From an uncultured Elusimicrobiales bacterium (lineage in GTDB: Bacteria; Elusimicrobiota; Elusimicrobia; Elusimicrobiales; Elusimicrobiaceae), in NCBI GenBank assembly GCA_944325235.1, contig CALUZE010000019.1, forward strand, positions 1 to 15,334: a DNA stretch of 15,334 bases, in the 5' to 3' direction. The notes under the pieces were generated by a model, which made no database searches, had not been told where the DNA came from, and worked only from the letters and a program-made list of their open reading frames with translations. Below, piece after piece: positions 1 to 7,073 of the stretch (position 1 is the first letter of the stretch; each line of letters starts with the position of its first letter). Made by a program: the position numbers and the translations under genes.

Positions 1-22
1 CAGTTTGCGCGCTTACCGCCCC

Positions 23-51
23 AATAAAAAACCCCGCCGGATGCGGGGTTT
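23..51 (-). terminator. Intrinsic terminator of the tRNA-Val gene
   Basis: Read on the minus strand, a perfect 9-bp stem (arms 29-37 and 43-51, sequence AAACCCCGC with its complement) and a 5-nt loop are followed by a run of T residues (A26-A31 on the + strand). It starts 5 nt past the encoded CCA end of the tRNA, as expected for a short monocistronic tRNA transcript. It shares a 16-nt core with the terminator at 7086-7111. Confidence 0.85.
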
Positions 52-56
52 ATAAA

Positions 57-131
57 TGGTGGGCAGTACAGGGTTCGAACCTGTGACCTTCCGCGTGTGA
101 GGCGGACGCGCTACCACTGCGCCAACTGCCC
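57..131 (-). tRNA. tRNA-Val (anticodon CAC)
   Basis: The minus strand folds into a complete cloverleaf. A 7-bp acceptor stem pairs GGGCAGT (131-125) with ACTGCCC (67-61). The D-arm carries AGTGGTAGC. The anticodon arm TCCGC-CTCACAC-GCGGA puts CAC at the anticodon, which reads the valine codon GUG. The T-arm contains GGTTCGAACC. Discriminator A (60) and an encoded CCA (59-57) complete the 3' end. Valine is assigned from the anticodon alone. The gene stands alone, between its own promoter and terminator, divergent from the peptidoglycan-recycling operon. Confidence 0.96.
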
Positions 132-148
132 ATAAATCGTGTGTATTT

Positions 149-178
149 ATTATATCAATTTCCACCCCGATTTGGAAA
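149..178 (-). promoter_or_regulatory. Promoter of tRNA-Val
   Basis: On the minus strand a perfect -10 box TATAAT (149-154) is preceded by TGA, giving an extended -10 (TGATATAAT). A weak -35 candidate TTTCCA lies at 173-178, spacing 18. Initiation would fall near position 141, about 10 nt before the mature tRNA 5' end. The -35 candidate is also one arm of the dyad at 159-178, so a protein bound there could affect this promoter. Confidence 0.65.
159..178. promoter_or_regulatory. Inverted repeat, candidate operator
   Basis: TTTCCA (159-164) and TGGAAA (173-178) form a perfect 6-8-6 dyad in the spacer between the tRNA and the AI-2E/ampG operon. It ends about 40 bp upstream of the operon's -10 box. 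A regulator of cell-wall recycling could bind here, but no regulator gene is in the window, and one arm doubles as the tRNA -35 candidate. The arms are short enough to occur by chance. Confidence 0.25.
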
Positions 179-216
179 GTTTTTATTTTTCCCCGTGCAC
201 GCGCCGCCCGTTCCTA

Positions 217-225
217 TGCTATACT
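217..225 (+). promoter_or_regulatory. Extended -10 promoter of the AI-2E/ampG/murQ/anmK/nagZ operon
   Basis: TGCTATACT is an extended -10 box (TG at 217-218, TATACT at 220-225). No convincing -35 is seen in the GC-rich stretch upstream. Transcription would begin near 232, leaving a leader of only about 12 nt that is almost entirely Shine-Dalgarno sequence before the ATG at 244. It is the only promoter-like sequence I found for the whole operon. Confidence 0.6.
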
Positions 226-234
226 AAATACAAG

Positions 235-240
235 AGAGGT
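235..240 (+). promoter_or_regulatory. Ribosome binding site fixing the AI-2E permease start
   Basis: AGAGGT lies 3 nt before ATG 244. It favours that codon over the upstream in-frame ATG at 139, which lies inside the tRNA promoter region and upstream of the -10 box. Confidence 0.7.
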
Positions 241-243
241 ATT

Positions 244-1260
244 ATGTTCCCGAAAAATTCATTAGAAAAATTAGCTCCCATCAATACGGCTTGTTTGATG
301 ATTTTGGCAGCTTCCGCGGCAACGTGGGTGCTGGTCTACACCAAAACCGTACTGATGCCGTTTGTTATTGCGTTGTTTATCTCTATGGTGGCCGGCACGT
401 TGGCCGGCTGGCTCAAACAAAAATGGAAAGTGCCCTACGGCCTGGGGCTGGTATTGAGCTTTATTGCATTTTTGGCCATTATTGCGCTGTCGGTGCTGTT
501 TATTTCCGGCTCTATTGAAGGTTTCGTCAACGGCGCAGACATGTATGCCGAACGATTGAACGGCACCCTGGATTGGTTGCTGTTGGAAGCGCAAAAATAC
601 GGCATTAATATGGATGCCCAATTCGTGGCCGACACGGCCGCCAAACTGCCGGTGTTTAATATGGTTAAAAGCGTGGGCAGCACCTTGGTGTCCATCTTAA
701 CCAACCTGATGCTGATTACGCTGTTTGTCATCTTTATTTTTATGGGCAAAGCCTCGGCGGAAAAACCGTCCATCGTGGGCAATATCCAAAAACAAATCTC
801 GTTCTACCTGCTGATTAAAATTTTTGTTTCGCTGTTGGCCGCTGGGTTTACGTGGATTGTGCTGGCCTCTGTCAAAACGGAACTGGCCTCCATGCTGGCG
901 GTGCTGACGTTTGTACTCAATTTCATCCCGAACATCGGGCCGTTTATTTCCACCATGCTGCCTATGCCGGTGCTGTTCCTGCAATACGGGCTGGATTGGC
1001 ATATCTTGCTGGCGCTTATTTTGCTGACGACGGTGCACTTTATCATCGGCAACATCCTGGAAACCAAATGGCTCGGCAAAGGAATGGATTTGGACCCGAT
1101 TGTCGTAATTGCCTGTTTAATCTTTTGGGCCCTGGTTTGGGGCGTTATGGGCGCCTTGTTAGCCGTACCGATGACGGCTATTGTCAAAATGGTGCTGGAA
1201 CGCAACGAAACCACCAAACCGCTGGCAGATTTTCTGGGCGGGAAATACGCGTTTAAATAA
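244..1260 (+). CDS. AI-2E family transporter (PerM/YdiK-like permease)
   Basis: A 338-residue polytopic inner-membrane protein of the AI-2E transporter family (PF01594). Family members are proposed exporters or antiporters with poorly defined substrates; only a few have been tied to autoinducer-2. Hydrophobic segments lie near residues 11-30, 33-50, 62-85, 145-165, 180-205, 210-245, 250-275 and 285-320. The family hallmark LNFIPNIGPFIS sits in the second half, followed by a conserved C-terminal region with DLDPIVV and GALLAVPMTAIVK. I chose ATG 244 because of the AGAGGT just upstream; an earlier in-frame ATG at 139 would place the start ahead of the promoter. The stop codon touches the ampG start, so the gene heads the peptidoglycan-recycling operon. 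Membership suggests transport of a cell-wall-related compound, but that is inference. Confidence 0.88.
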   Translation: MFPKNSLEKLAPINTACLMILAASAATWVLVYTKTVLMPFVIALFISMVAGTLAGWLKQKWKVPYGLGLVLSFIAFLAIIALSVLFISGSIEGFVNGADMYAERLNGTLDWLLLEAQKYGINMDAQFVADTAAKLPVFNMVKSVGSTLVSILTNLMLITLFVIFIFMGKASAEKPSIVGNIQKQISFYLLIKIFVSLLAAGFTWIVLASVKTELASMLAVLTFVLNFIPNIGPFISTMLPMPVLFLQYGLDWHILLALILLTTVHFIIGNILETKWLGKGMDLDPIVVIACLIFWALVWGVMGALLAVPMTAIVKMVLERNETTKPLADFLGGKYAFK

Positions 1261-2604
1261 ATGAACAAAAATCCTTGGTACTATATCCCTACGCTGTACT
1301 TGGCGGAAGGTTTTCCGTACATCGTCATCAACACGGTTTCCACGGTGCTGTATGCCGATTTGGGCTTTTCCAACGAACAAATCGCCTTCTGGACGGGGTG
1401 GCTGTATCTGCCCTGGATTTTAAAAATGTTCTGGAGCCCGCTGGTGGACGCACGCTCCACCAAGCGCCGCTGGCTGTTGGGGGCGCAAACCGTGCTGGCC
1501 GGGATTTTCCTGCTGTTGGCCGCGCTGAACGCCTGGAACGCGTTTGCCCACGCGCAAGCCACCAATAACCTGACGTTCTTTTCGCTCTCGCTGTTCGGTT
1601 TCCTGCTGGGGGCGTTTGCCTCGGCCACGATGGACATCGCTACCGACGGCTACTACCTGCTGGCTTTAACGCCGGTGGAACAATCCAAATTTGTGGGTAT
1701 CCGCACCATTTTCTACCGCCTGGCGATGATTTTGGGCAGCGGCATTTTGGTGGCTGCCACGGGCGCGCTGGCCCACCCGCAGGCCGGCAAATCGTGGGAT
1801 ATTGTTCCCTGGCCGTACAACTGGGCGATTTTATTTTTGTTCCTGGCCGTATTATTTGGCGCGTGCGTCGTGTGGCACAACCACACGCTTCCCAAACCGG
1901 CCGAAGACGCCCCCGTGCACACTACGCACGGCACGGCGTGGGGGCAATCCTTCAAAACGTATTTCACGCAAAAAAACATCGTTTACATCCTGGCGTTTAT
2001 TTTGCTTTACCGCCTGGGCGATGCGTTTTTGGAAAAAATCGTACCGCTGTTTTTGCTTAAACCGCAGGCGGAAGGCGCGCTGGGCTTGAGCGTGCAAAAC
2101 TACGGGCTGATTAAAGGCACGCTGGGGCTGGGCGCCGTGATTGTGGGCAACCTGGCCGGCGGGTGGCTGTTGGCCAAATACGGCTTCAAAAAATGCATTT
2201 GGCCGTTTGCCGTCATCCTTATTTTGCCGAACTTCTTTTATGCGTATATGGCCTGGGCCAAGCCGTCGCTGCCCGTGATTGCCACGCTCATCACGCTGGA
2301 GCACCTGGGCAACGGGCTGGCGCTGATGGCGTTTACGGTGTTTATTATGTACATTTCGCAGGGCGTGTTTAAAACGTCCCACTATGCCATTTCCACCGGC
2401 ATTATGGCGCTGGGGATGATGGTGCCTTCCATGGCGTCGGGCTGGATGCAGGCCAAAACCGGCTACGAAGGGTTTTTCCTGCTGGCCAGCTTCATCAGTT
2501 TAATCACCGTTGCGGTGGTGCCGCTTTCGTTTAAAATCAAATCGATTGAAGAAACCGAAGCCGCCTTCCGCGCGCACAAACACTCGCTGGAGGACGCCCA
2601 GTGA
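1261..2604 (+). CDS. ampG: AmpG-type muropeptide permease (major facilitator superfamily)
   Basis: A 447-residue multi-pass membrane protein. The N-terminus (YIPTLYLAEGFPY, then WLYLPWILKMFWSPLVD around residues 48-64) matches the AmpG branch of the major facilitator superfamily, which imports GlcNAc-anhydroMurNAc and its peptide forms into the cytoplasm. Hydrophobic helices run through the whole chain, and the tail is short and charged. The next three genes encode the cytoplasmic enzymes that use this substrate, which strongly supports the AmpG call over a generic sugar permease. ATG 1261 directly follows the TAA of the upstream gene, and no Shine-Dalgarno lies at a normal distance. Translation therefore probably depends on termination-reinitiation. 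The gene overlaps murQ by 4 nt. Confidence 0.87.
   Translation: MNKNPWYYIPTLYLAEGFPYIVINTVSTVLYADLGFSNEQIAFWTGWLYLPWILKMFWSPLVDARSTKRRWLLGAQTVLAGIFLLLAALNAWNAFAHAQATNNLTFFSLSLFGFLLGAFASATMDIATDGYYLLALTPVEQSKFVGIRTIFYRLAMILGSGILVAATGALAHPQAGKSWDIVPWPYNWAILFLFLAVLFGACVVWHNHTLPKPAEDAPVHTTHGTAWGQSFKTYFTQKNIVYILAFILLYRLGDAFLEKIVPLFLLKPQAEGALGLSVQNYGLIKGTLGLGAVIVGNLAGGWLLAKYGFKKCIWPFAVILILPNFFYAYMAWAKPSLPVIATLITLEHLGNGLALMAFTVFIMYISQGVFKTSHYAISTGIMALGMMVPSMASGWMQAKTGYEGFFLLASFISLITVAVVPLSFKIKSIEETEAAFRAHKHSLEDAQ
2589..2593 (+). promoter_or_regulatory. Ribosome binding site for the GTG start of murQ
   Basis: GGAGG lies 7 nt before GTG 2601, inside the end of ampG. It supports the GTG start, which overlaps the ampG TGA as GTGA. 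Confidence 0.75.
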
Positions 2605-3497
2605 AATCCGTCAATTTAAACGCGCTGGCGACCGAAACGCGCAACCCGCATACGCTGGATTTGGATAAATCCACCCCGCGGCAGATTGCCCGCAAAATAA
2701 ATGCGGAAGATTTCAACGCCGCCCGCGCCGTAAAAGCCGCCAATAAGGAAATCGCCGCCGTGATGGTGATGGCCGCGCAAGCCTATGCAAACAAACATAA
2801 AATCATTTTCATCGGCGCCGGCACCAGCGGGCGGCTGGGCATTTTGGAAGCGGTGGAATGCGTGCCGACGTTCGGCACCAAACCGTCGCAAATTATCGGG
2901 CTGATTGCCGGCGGGAAAAAAGCCGTGTTCCGCTCGCAGGAAGGGGCGGAAGACGACGCCCGCCAAGGCGCCAAAGAAATCCGCCAGGCCGCCAAAAAAG
3001 AAGATTTGGTCATCGGCCTCACGGCCAGCGGCCGCACGCCCTATGTCATGGGTGCGTTGCAGGAAGCCCAACGCCTGGGCGCGCGCACGGCGCTTATTTC
3101 GTGCAATCCGCAAGCCGCCTGCCCGCAGGCGCAGGTGCACATTTGCCTGCCCACGGGGCCGGAAGCGTTGTGCGGTTCCACCCGGATGAAAGCCGGCACC
3201 GCCACCAAAATGGCGTTAAACGCCATCACCACCGGTGCGATGACGCTGTGCGGCAAAACGTATGGCAACCTGATGATTGACGTCCAGCCCACCAACCAAA
3301 AATTGGTGGCGCGGGCCATTCGGCTGATTTGCACCGTGTCCGGGGCGGACGAAAAAACCGCCGCCAAACTGCTGGCGGCCGCGGGCAAAAACGTCAAAAC
3401 GGCCGTGGTGATGCACAAGAAACACGTATCCCGGGCCGAAGCCGAAAAATTATTAAAAAAACAAAACGGTTTTTTAACCAAGGTGATAGATGCCTAA
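2601..3497 (+). CDS. murQ: N-acetylmuramic acid 6-phosphate etherase MurQ
   Basis: MurQ cleaves the lactyl ether of MurNAc-6-phosphate, giving GlcNAc-6-phosphate and D-lactate in the cytoplasm. The 298-residue length is standard for the family. A sugar-isomerase (SIS) domain covers roughly residues 50-215. It contains the phosphosugar loop GAGTSGRLG (72-80), the acidic residues that follow (E83, E86), the EGAEDD motif (114-119), TASGRTPYV (141-149) and the MurQ/GCKR signature STRMKAGTATKMALNAIT (193-210). The rest is a small helical C-terminal domain. The start is GTG, overlapping the ampG stop by 4 nt; the end overlaps anmK by 8 nt. Its product would feed a NagA/NagB route encoded elsewhere. 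Confidence 0.96.
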   Translation: MKSVNLNALATETRNPHTLDLDKSTPRQIARKINAEDFNAARAVKAANKEIAAVMVMAAQAYANKHKIIFIGAGTSGRLGILEAVECVPTFGTKPSQIIGLIAGGKKAVFRSQEGAEDDARQGAKEIRQAAKKEDLVIGLTASGRTPYVMGALQEAQRLGARTALISCNPQAACPQAQVHICLPTGPEALCGSTRMKAGTATKMALNAITTGAMTLCGKTYGNLMIDVQPTNQKLVARAIRLICTVSGADEKTAAKLLAAAGKNVKTAVVMHKKHVSRAEAEKLLKKQNGFLTKVIDA

Positions 3498-4578
3498 CTT
3501 TGCACTGGGGCTGATGAGCGGCACCAGCGCCGACGGGTTAACCGTCTGCGCGGTGTCGGTGCGGCCGTTTAAAGTGTTGCATTTTAAAAACTATGTCTAC
3601 CCGCCCGCCTTGCAGCAAAAACTGCTGAAGGCGTATTCCCTGCGGGCGCCGGAGCTTTCGGCCCTGCATTTTGAACTGGGCTGCCTGTACGCGCAAATCG
3701 TGCGCAAATTTCTGCGGGACTTTCACCTTTCGCCCAACCATTTGCTGGTCATCGGTTCGCACGGTCAAACCGTCTATCACGGGCCGCACGACCAAATCCC
3801 CAACACGCTGCAAATCGGGGAGCCGTCCTTTTTGGCGGCCGCGTTTGGCAAGCCGGTCGTGTCGGACTTTCGCCCGGCGGATATGGCTCTTAACGGCGAA
3901 GGCGCACCGCTCATTCCTTTTTTTGACGAATACATCTGGGGCCGCTCCTCTCCCAAAATTTTGCTTAACGTGGGCGGCATTTCCAATTTTTCCGTGGTCG
4001 GCAAAAACATACAGACCTTTGGTTTTGACGTCGGCCCCGGCAATACCCTCATAGACTTGGCCGCTCAACAACTGCTGCATAAACCGTTTGACAAAAACGG
4101 CCACGCCGCCGCCAAAGGCACGCCGGACAAAGCCCTCGTGCAGCGCTTGCTGCGGCAAGCCTATTTTGTACAAAAACCGCCCAAGAGCCTGGACAAAAAC
4201 ACCTTTGGGCAAGCGTACTTGGATAAATACTTTCCGCCCAAACGCTTTGCCGGCGCGGCCGATTGTTTGGCCACGCTTACGTACTTTACGGCCGCGGCCG
4301 TTGCCCGGGCCGTCACCGATTTTGTGCCCAAAACCTGCCAAAAGGAACTGGTGGTTTCGGGCGGCGGGTGCTACAATAAAACCTTGCTTGCGTACTTACA
4401 GGCTTTATTGCCGCACGTAAAAATTACCACCACGCTTTCCTACGGTATTGACCCTCAAGCCAAAGAGAGCGCGGCGTTTGCGCTGTTTGCGTGGCTGGCC
4501 TTGCATAAACGCACCAACCACTGCCCGCGCGCCACAGGGGCGTCCCGCGCAACGATCTTAGGGAAAATCTCACTATGA
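3490..4578 (+). CDS. anmK: Anhydro-N-acetylmuramic acid kinase AnmK
   Basis: AnmK uses ATP to open the 1,6-anhydro ring of anhydroMurNAc while phosphorylating it, giving MurNAc-6-phosphate, the MurQ substrate. The protein has 362 residues, close to the family norm. Visible motifs are the ATP-binding GLMSGTSADG (7-16), SHGQTVYHGP (90-99), the LQIGEPS segment (107-113), DFRPADMALNGEGAPL (126-141), LLNVGGISNF (158-167), catalytic Asp180 in FDVGPGN, VVSGGG (288-293) and the C-terminal CPRATGASR (345-353). The common GTSLDGID reads GTSADGLT here; the Asp is kept. The ATG is preceded by AAGG at 6 nt spacing inside the murQ end. The stop overlaps the nagZ start as ATGA. Confidence 0.96.
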   Translation: MPNFALGLMSGTSADGLTVCAVSVRPFKVLHFKNYVYPPALQQKLLKAYSLRAPELSALHFELGCLYAQIVRKFLRDFHLSPNHLLVIGSHGQTVYHGPHDQIPNTLQIGEPSFLAAAFGKPVVSDFRPADMALNGEGAPLIPFFDEYIWGRSSPKILLNVGGISNFSVVGKNIQTFGFDVGPGNTLIDLAAQQLLHKPFDKNGHAAAKGTPDKALVQRLLRQAYFVQKPPKSLDKNTFGQAYLDKYFPPKRFAGAADCLATLTYFTAAAVARAVTDFVPKTCQKELVVSGGGCYNKTLLAYLQALLPHVKITTTLSYGIDPQAKESAAFALFAWLALHKRTNHCPRATGASRATILGKISL

Positions 4579-5993
4579 ACATCAACCGTTTGGTACATCC
4601 CGGCTTTTGGTTCGGCAAAACCGATAAAGAAGAAGCCATCCGCCTGGCCCGTTTGGGTGTGGGCGGGTTCTGCCTGTACGGCGGCACCCGCACGGAAGTA
4701 TCCGCTTTGACACAGGCCCTGCGGGCCGCTTCGCCCCATAAACGAATTTTAATCTCGGCCGATTATGAGGACGGCTTGGGCCGCTGGCTGCCGGATGCGG
4801 AGTTGTTGCCTTCCAACCTGGCGCTGGGCGCGGCCGGGGATGAACATTTAGCTTTTGAAAAAGGCCTCCTTACCGCCCGACAAGCCAAAAGCATCGGCGT
4901 AGATTGGGTGTTTGCCCCGGTGGTGGACTTGGCGGATCGGGCGGATAACCCTATCGTCAATACGCGTTCGTTCGGGGCGGACCCGGAGCTTGTGATTCGG
5001 CTGGCAGGCGCGTTTATGAAAGGGCTCAGCCAAGGGGGCACCTTAAACAGTTTAAAGCATTTCCCGGGGCACGGGAACACCGGCACGGACTCGCACCTGG
5101 CCTTGCCCGTGCTGCTTTCCAGCAAAGAGCACATTTGGGAACACGAACTGCTGCCCTTCCGCCGCTTGCTGGCGCAAGCCGACTGCGTGATGGCGGGGCA
5201 TTTATTGGTGCCGTCCCTGGACGAGCAAAACCCGGCATCCGTTTCCCGTCCGATTTTGCACGACTTGCTCCAACAAAAAATGGGTTTTACGGGCTGCATT
5301 TCCACCGACGCACTGTGTATGAAAGCCCTCGGCAACGAAAAGCAGGCCGCCCTGGCCGCGCTGTTTGCGGGGGCGCATGTGTTGTTGGTGCCCGAAAAGC
5401 CGTTTGAACTGCTGCAATTTTTAAATTCCCAAACCCTGCCGCACCCGTTGATTGCCCGCGCCGAGCAAATGCAAAACCTGCTTTGCGCCCGCGCCGACGA
5501 AGTCCCCCCGCTCACGCAGGCGGCGGCCTTCGCGCCAACCGATTTTTCCGCCCGCACGGCCCGCAAAGCCCTTACGCAAAAAGGGGAACCTTTCCGCATA
5601 AGCCCCGGGGAAACCTTGTATTATCTTTCGGCAGGAAACGACGAAAACCTTTCGGCCTCTCCGTTTTTGCGCACGCTGGAAGCCAACGGCGTACAAACGG
5701 AGCCGTTCCAAGGAAAACCGGTCGGCAAATTGGCGATTTTGTGTTGGCGGCGATACCAGGCATTTAAAGGAAAAATCGGCCTGGACGAACAGGAAATGAA
5801 ACAGGTGCAGCAGGCGTTGGCCCTGGGGCAGGAAAGCGTGGCCGTCAGTTTTGCTAACCCGTGGTCGGTGCGCGGCCTGGCGTGCAAAAGCCTGCTGTTT
5901 ACGTACAGCCCGTCCCCGGTTTTTCAGCAAGCGGCGGCAGAAGTGTTGTTGGGCATCCGCCCGGCAACGGGACAGCTGCCTATTACGTTATAA
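4575..5993 (+). CDS. nagZ: Beta-N-acetylglucosaminidase NagZ (glycoside hydrolase family 3), two-domain form
   Basis: NagZ removes GlcNAc from GlcNAc-anhydroMurNAc (peptides). The 472-residue protein has no signal peptide, so it acts in the cytoplasm, where AmpG delivers the substrate. The barrel domain (about 1-310) carries the NagZ signature KHFPGHG (161-167) with DSH (172-174), the loop Asp/His pair used as general acid. The probable nucleophile is Asp245 in CISTDAL. A C-terminal alpha/beta domain (about 330-472) ends in the GH3-typical GQLPITL, so the layout resembles the longer Bacillus-type NagZ rather than the short single-domain enterobacterial enzyme. The substrate loop usually written D-x-E-G-G-R is unusual here: ADYEDGLGR (62-70). 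ATG 4575 has only a weak AGGGA 10 nt upstream, so coupling to anmK is likely. It is the last gene of the operon. Confidence 0.93.
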   Translation: MNINRLVHPGFWFGKTDKEEAIRLARLGVGGFCLYGGTRTEVSALTQALRAASPHKRILISADYEDGLGRWLPDAELLPSNLALGAAGDEHLAFEKGLLTARQAKSIGVDWVFAPVVDLADRADNPIVNTRSFGADPELVIRLAGAFMKGLSQGGTLNSLKHFPGHGNTGTDSHLALPVLLSSKEHIWEHELLPFRRLLAQADCVMAGHLLVPSLDEQNPASVSRPILHDLLQQKMGFTGCISTDALCMKALGNEKQAALAALFAGAHVLLVPEKPFELLQFLNSQTLPHPLIARAEQMQNLLCARADEVPPLTQAAAFAPTDFSARTARKALTQKGEPFRISPGETLYYLSAGNDENLSASPFLRTLEANGVQTEPFQGKPVGKLAILCWRRYQAFKGKIGLDEQEMKQVQQALALGQESVAVSFANPWSVRGLACKSLLFTYSPSPVFQQAAAEVLLGIRPATGQLPITL

Positions 5994-6000
5994 AAATTGG

Positions 6001-7008
6001 CTACGGTAAAATTATCTGCGCGTCAAAGCCGCTCATGCGGGCCCATTGCGCGTCTTTCCAGGCGTACACGCCCGCCCGTACTTGTTTAAAATCCGTCCAG
6101 CGGTGGAACAAAAAATTCCGCGTGTTGCGCACGCTGGTAATGCTGACGACAAACGTGTTTTCTTGCGGCAAACGGTTGGACAGGGAGTATTGGGTGTCAT
6201 ACGCGGCCGCACGGCGTGTGGTATAGATAAAAAACACCGCCTGCGGATATGCCTTGCGCCACTTGCCCAGCTGCACACGCATATGCGCGCTGCGGGCCGA
6301 CACCGAGGCCGGGGCCTCTCCCGCCGGCACCAGCAAAGTGGAGTTTTCCTGCATCAAATACCCGCTCGGCTGATAAGACCTATCCCCCAACCCCACTACC
6401 GCCAAACGGCTTTGTGCAAACGGCTTTACATAGCGCTGCAATGGTTCCGGCGCATGGTGCGGGGACGCAAAACGCATGCCTTGGTCCGGCAGCATTTCCA
6501 AAAACACTAAAATCTGCCGGTTCGGATTTTGCTGGTGATAGGTGTTGACTAATTTTGCAAACGCCGTAAAAGATTGCCCGTCTTTGCTTCTGCCCCCCGC
6601 CACGACATACGATACCGGGCTTTTGATGCGCCCCGCCAACGCTTCCGTACGGGCAGGCAACGCAAGCCATTGGCCGGCCGGCAGGGCTTGCCGGGCGGTA
6701 AAAAATTGGATTTGTGCGCGGCGCAGGGCCGTTTCCTTAGCCGCCAAACGATTGCTCAAAGCGGCCCAGCCGTTCAAACGCGGCGACAACGCCGACGTAA
6801 AAGCGGCCTGCTGTCCGTCCCTCCATGGTTGCAGTGTGGGCGGCAAAACGCCCAAGGTTTGGCGGGCTTGCCGGAGCACCCGGCGGCTGGCCGACAACGT
6901 TAAATGCGGTTTGGTAACGGCACGCTGGGCGCTTTTAAACACCCTGTCCCATGTCTGTGCTTGGGCCAGTACCGGAAAACATAAAAATAAAATAAAAAGC
7001 TTTTTCAT
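6001..7008 (-). CDS. Secreted protein of unknown function (possibly a distant ChaN/TIKI-like fold)
   Basis: I do not recognise this 335-residue protein. It starts with a clear signal peptide (MKKLFILFLCFPVLAQA, cleavage near residue 18), so it is exported. Residues 20-110 are rich in Arg, Ala and Gln and look helical. Residues 130-292 look alpha/beta: a strand VSYVVAGG (132-139), a helix, then QILVFLEMLP (165-174), RLAVVGLGD (201-209), AVFFIYTT (257-264) and NTFVVSI (284-290). This strand order and the LEMLP motif recall ChaN/TIKI-type proteins, but the GExH-type motifs of that group are absent, so the link is a weak inference. The gene is convergent with nagZ, 7 bp away, with no intrinsic terminator between them. 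A TATAAT box lies 7 nt before its ATG. Confidence 0.8.
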   Translation of the reverse strand: MKKLFILFLCFPVLAQAQTWDRVFKSAQRAVTKPHLTLSASRRVLRQARQTLGVLPPTLQPWRDGQQAAFTSALSPRLNGWAALSNRLAAKETALRRAQIQFFTARQALPAGQWLALPARTEALAGRIKSPVSYVVAGGRSKDGQSFTAFAKLVNTYHQQNPNRQILVFLEMLPDQGMRFASPHHAPEPLQRYVKPFAQSRLAVVGLGDRSYQPSGYLMQENSTLLVPAGEAPASVSARSAHMRVQLGKWRKAYPQAVFFIYTTRRAAAYDTQYSLSNRLPQENTFVVSITSVRNTRNFLFHRWTDFKQVRAGVYAWKDAQWARMSGFDAQIILP

Positions 7009-7015
7009 CTCTTTT

Positions 7016-7021
7016 ATTATA
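7016..7021 (-). promoter_or_regulatory. -10 box of the secreted-protein gene
   Basis: A perfect TATAAT on the minus strand sits only 7 nt upstream of the ATG at 7008, with no recognisable -35. If used, transcription would start at or within about 2 nt of the start codon, giving a leaderless mRNA. Consistent with this, only a weak AAAGAG abuts the ATG. Confidence 0.5.
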
Positions 7022-7053
7022 AAAGTTCTGCCCGCCAGCCGCCAGGGTCATTG

Positions 7054-7073
7054 GACCTAAAGGCAGGTAGGTC
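7054..7073. promoter_or_regulatory. Inverted repeat upstream of the secreted-protein gene
   Basis: GACCTA (7054-7059) and TAGGTC (7068-7073) form a perfect 6-8-6 dyad about 33 bp upstream of the -10 box at 7016-7021. A second, overlapping short dyad (GGTC 7046-7049 with GACC 7054-7057) shares an arm. It could be an operator or an upstream RNA hairpin; arms this short can arise by chance. Confidence 0.25.

Noticed and set aside
139..243. N-terminal extension of the AI-2E permease from an upstream ATG at 139
   Set aside because: It would begin inside the tRNA promoter region and ahead of the operon's -10 box, has no ribosome binding site and encodes no membrane segment typical of the family. 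ATG 244 follows AGAGGT.
3538..5599. Long minus-strand open frames across anmK and nagZ (267 and 278 codons)
   Set aside because: They lie fully inside genes with clear family motifs on the + strand and have low-complexity, domain-free translations.
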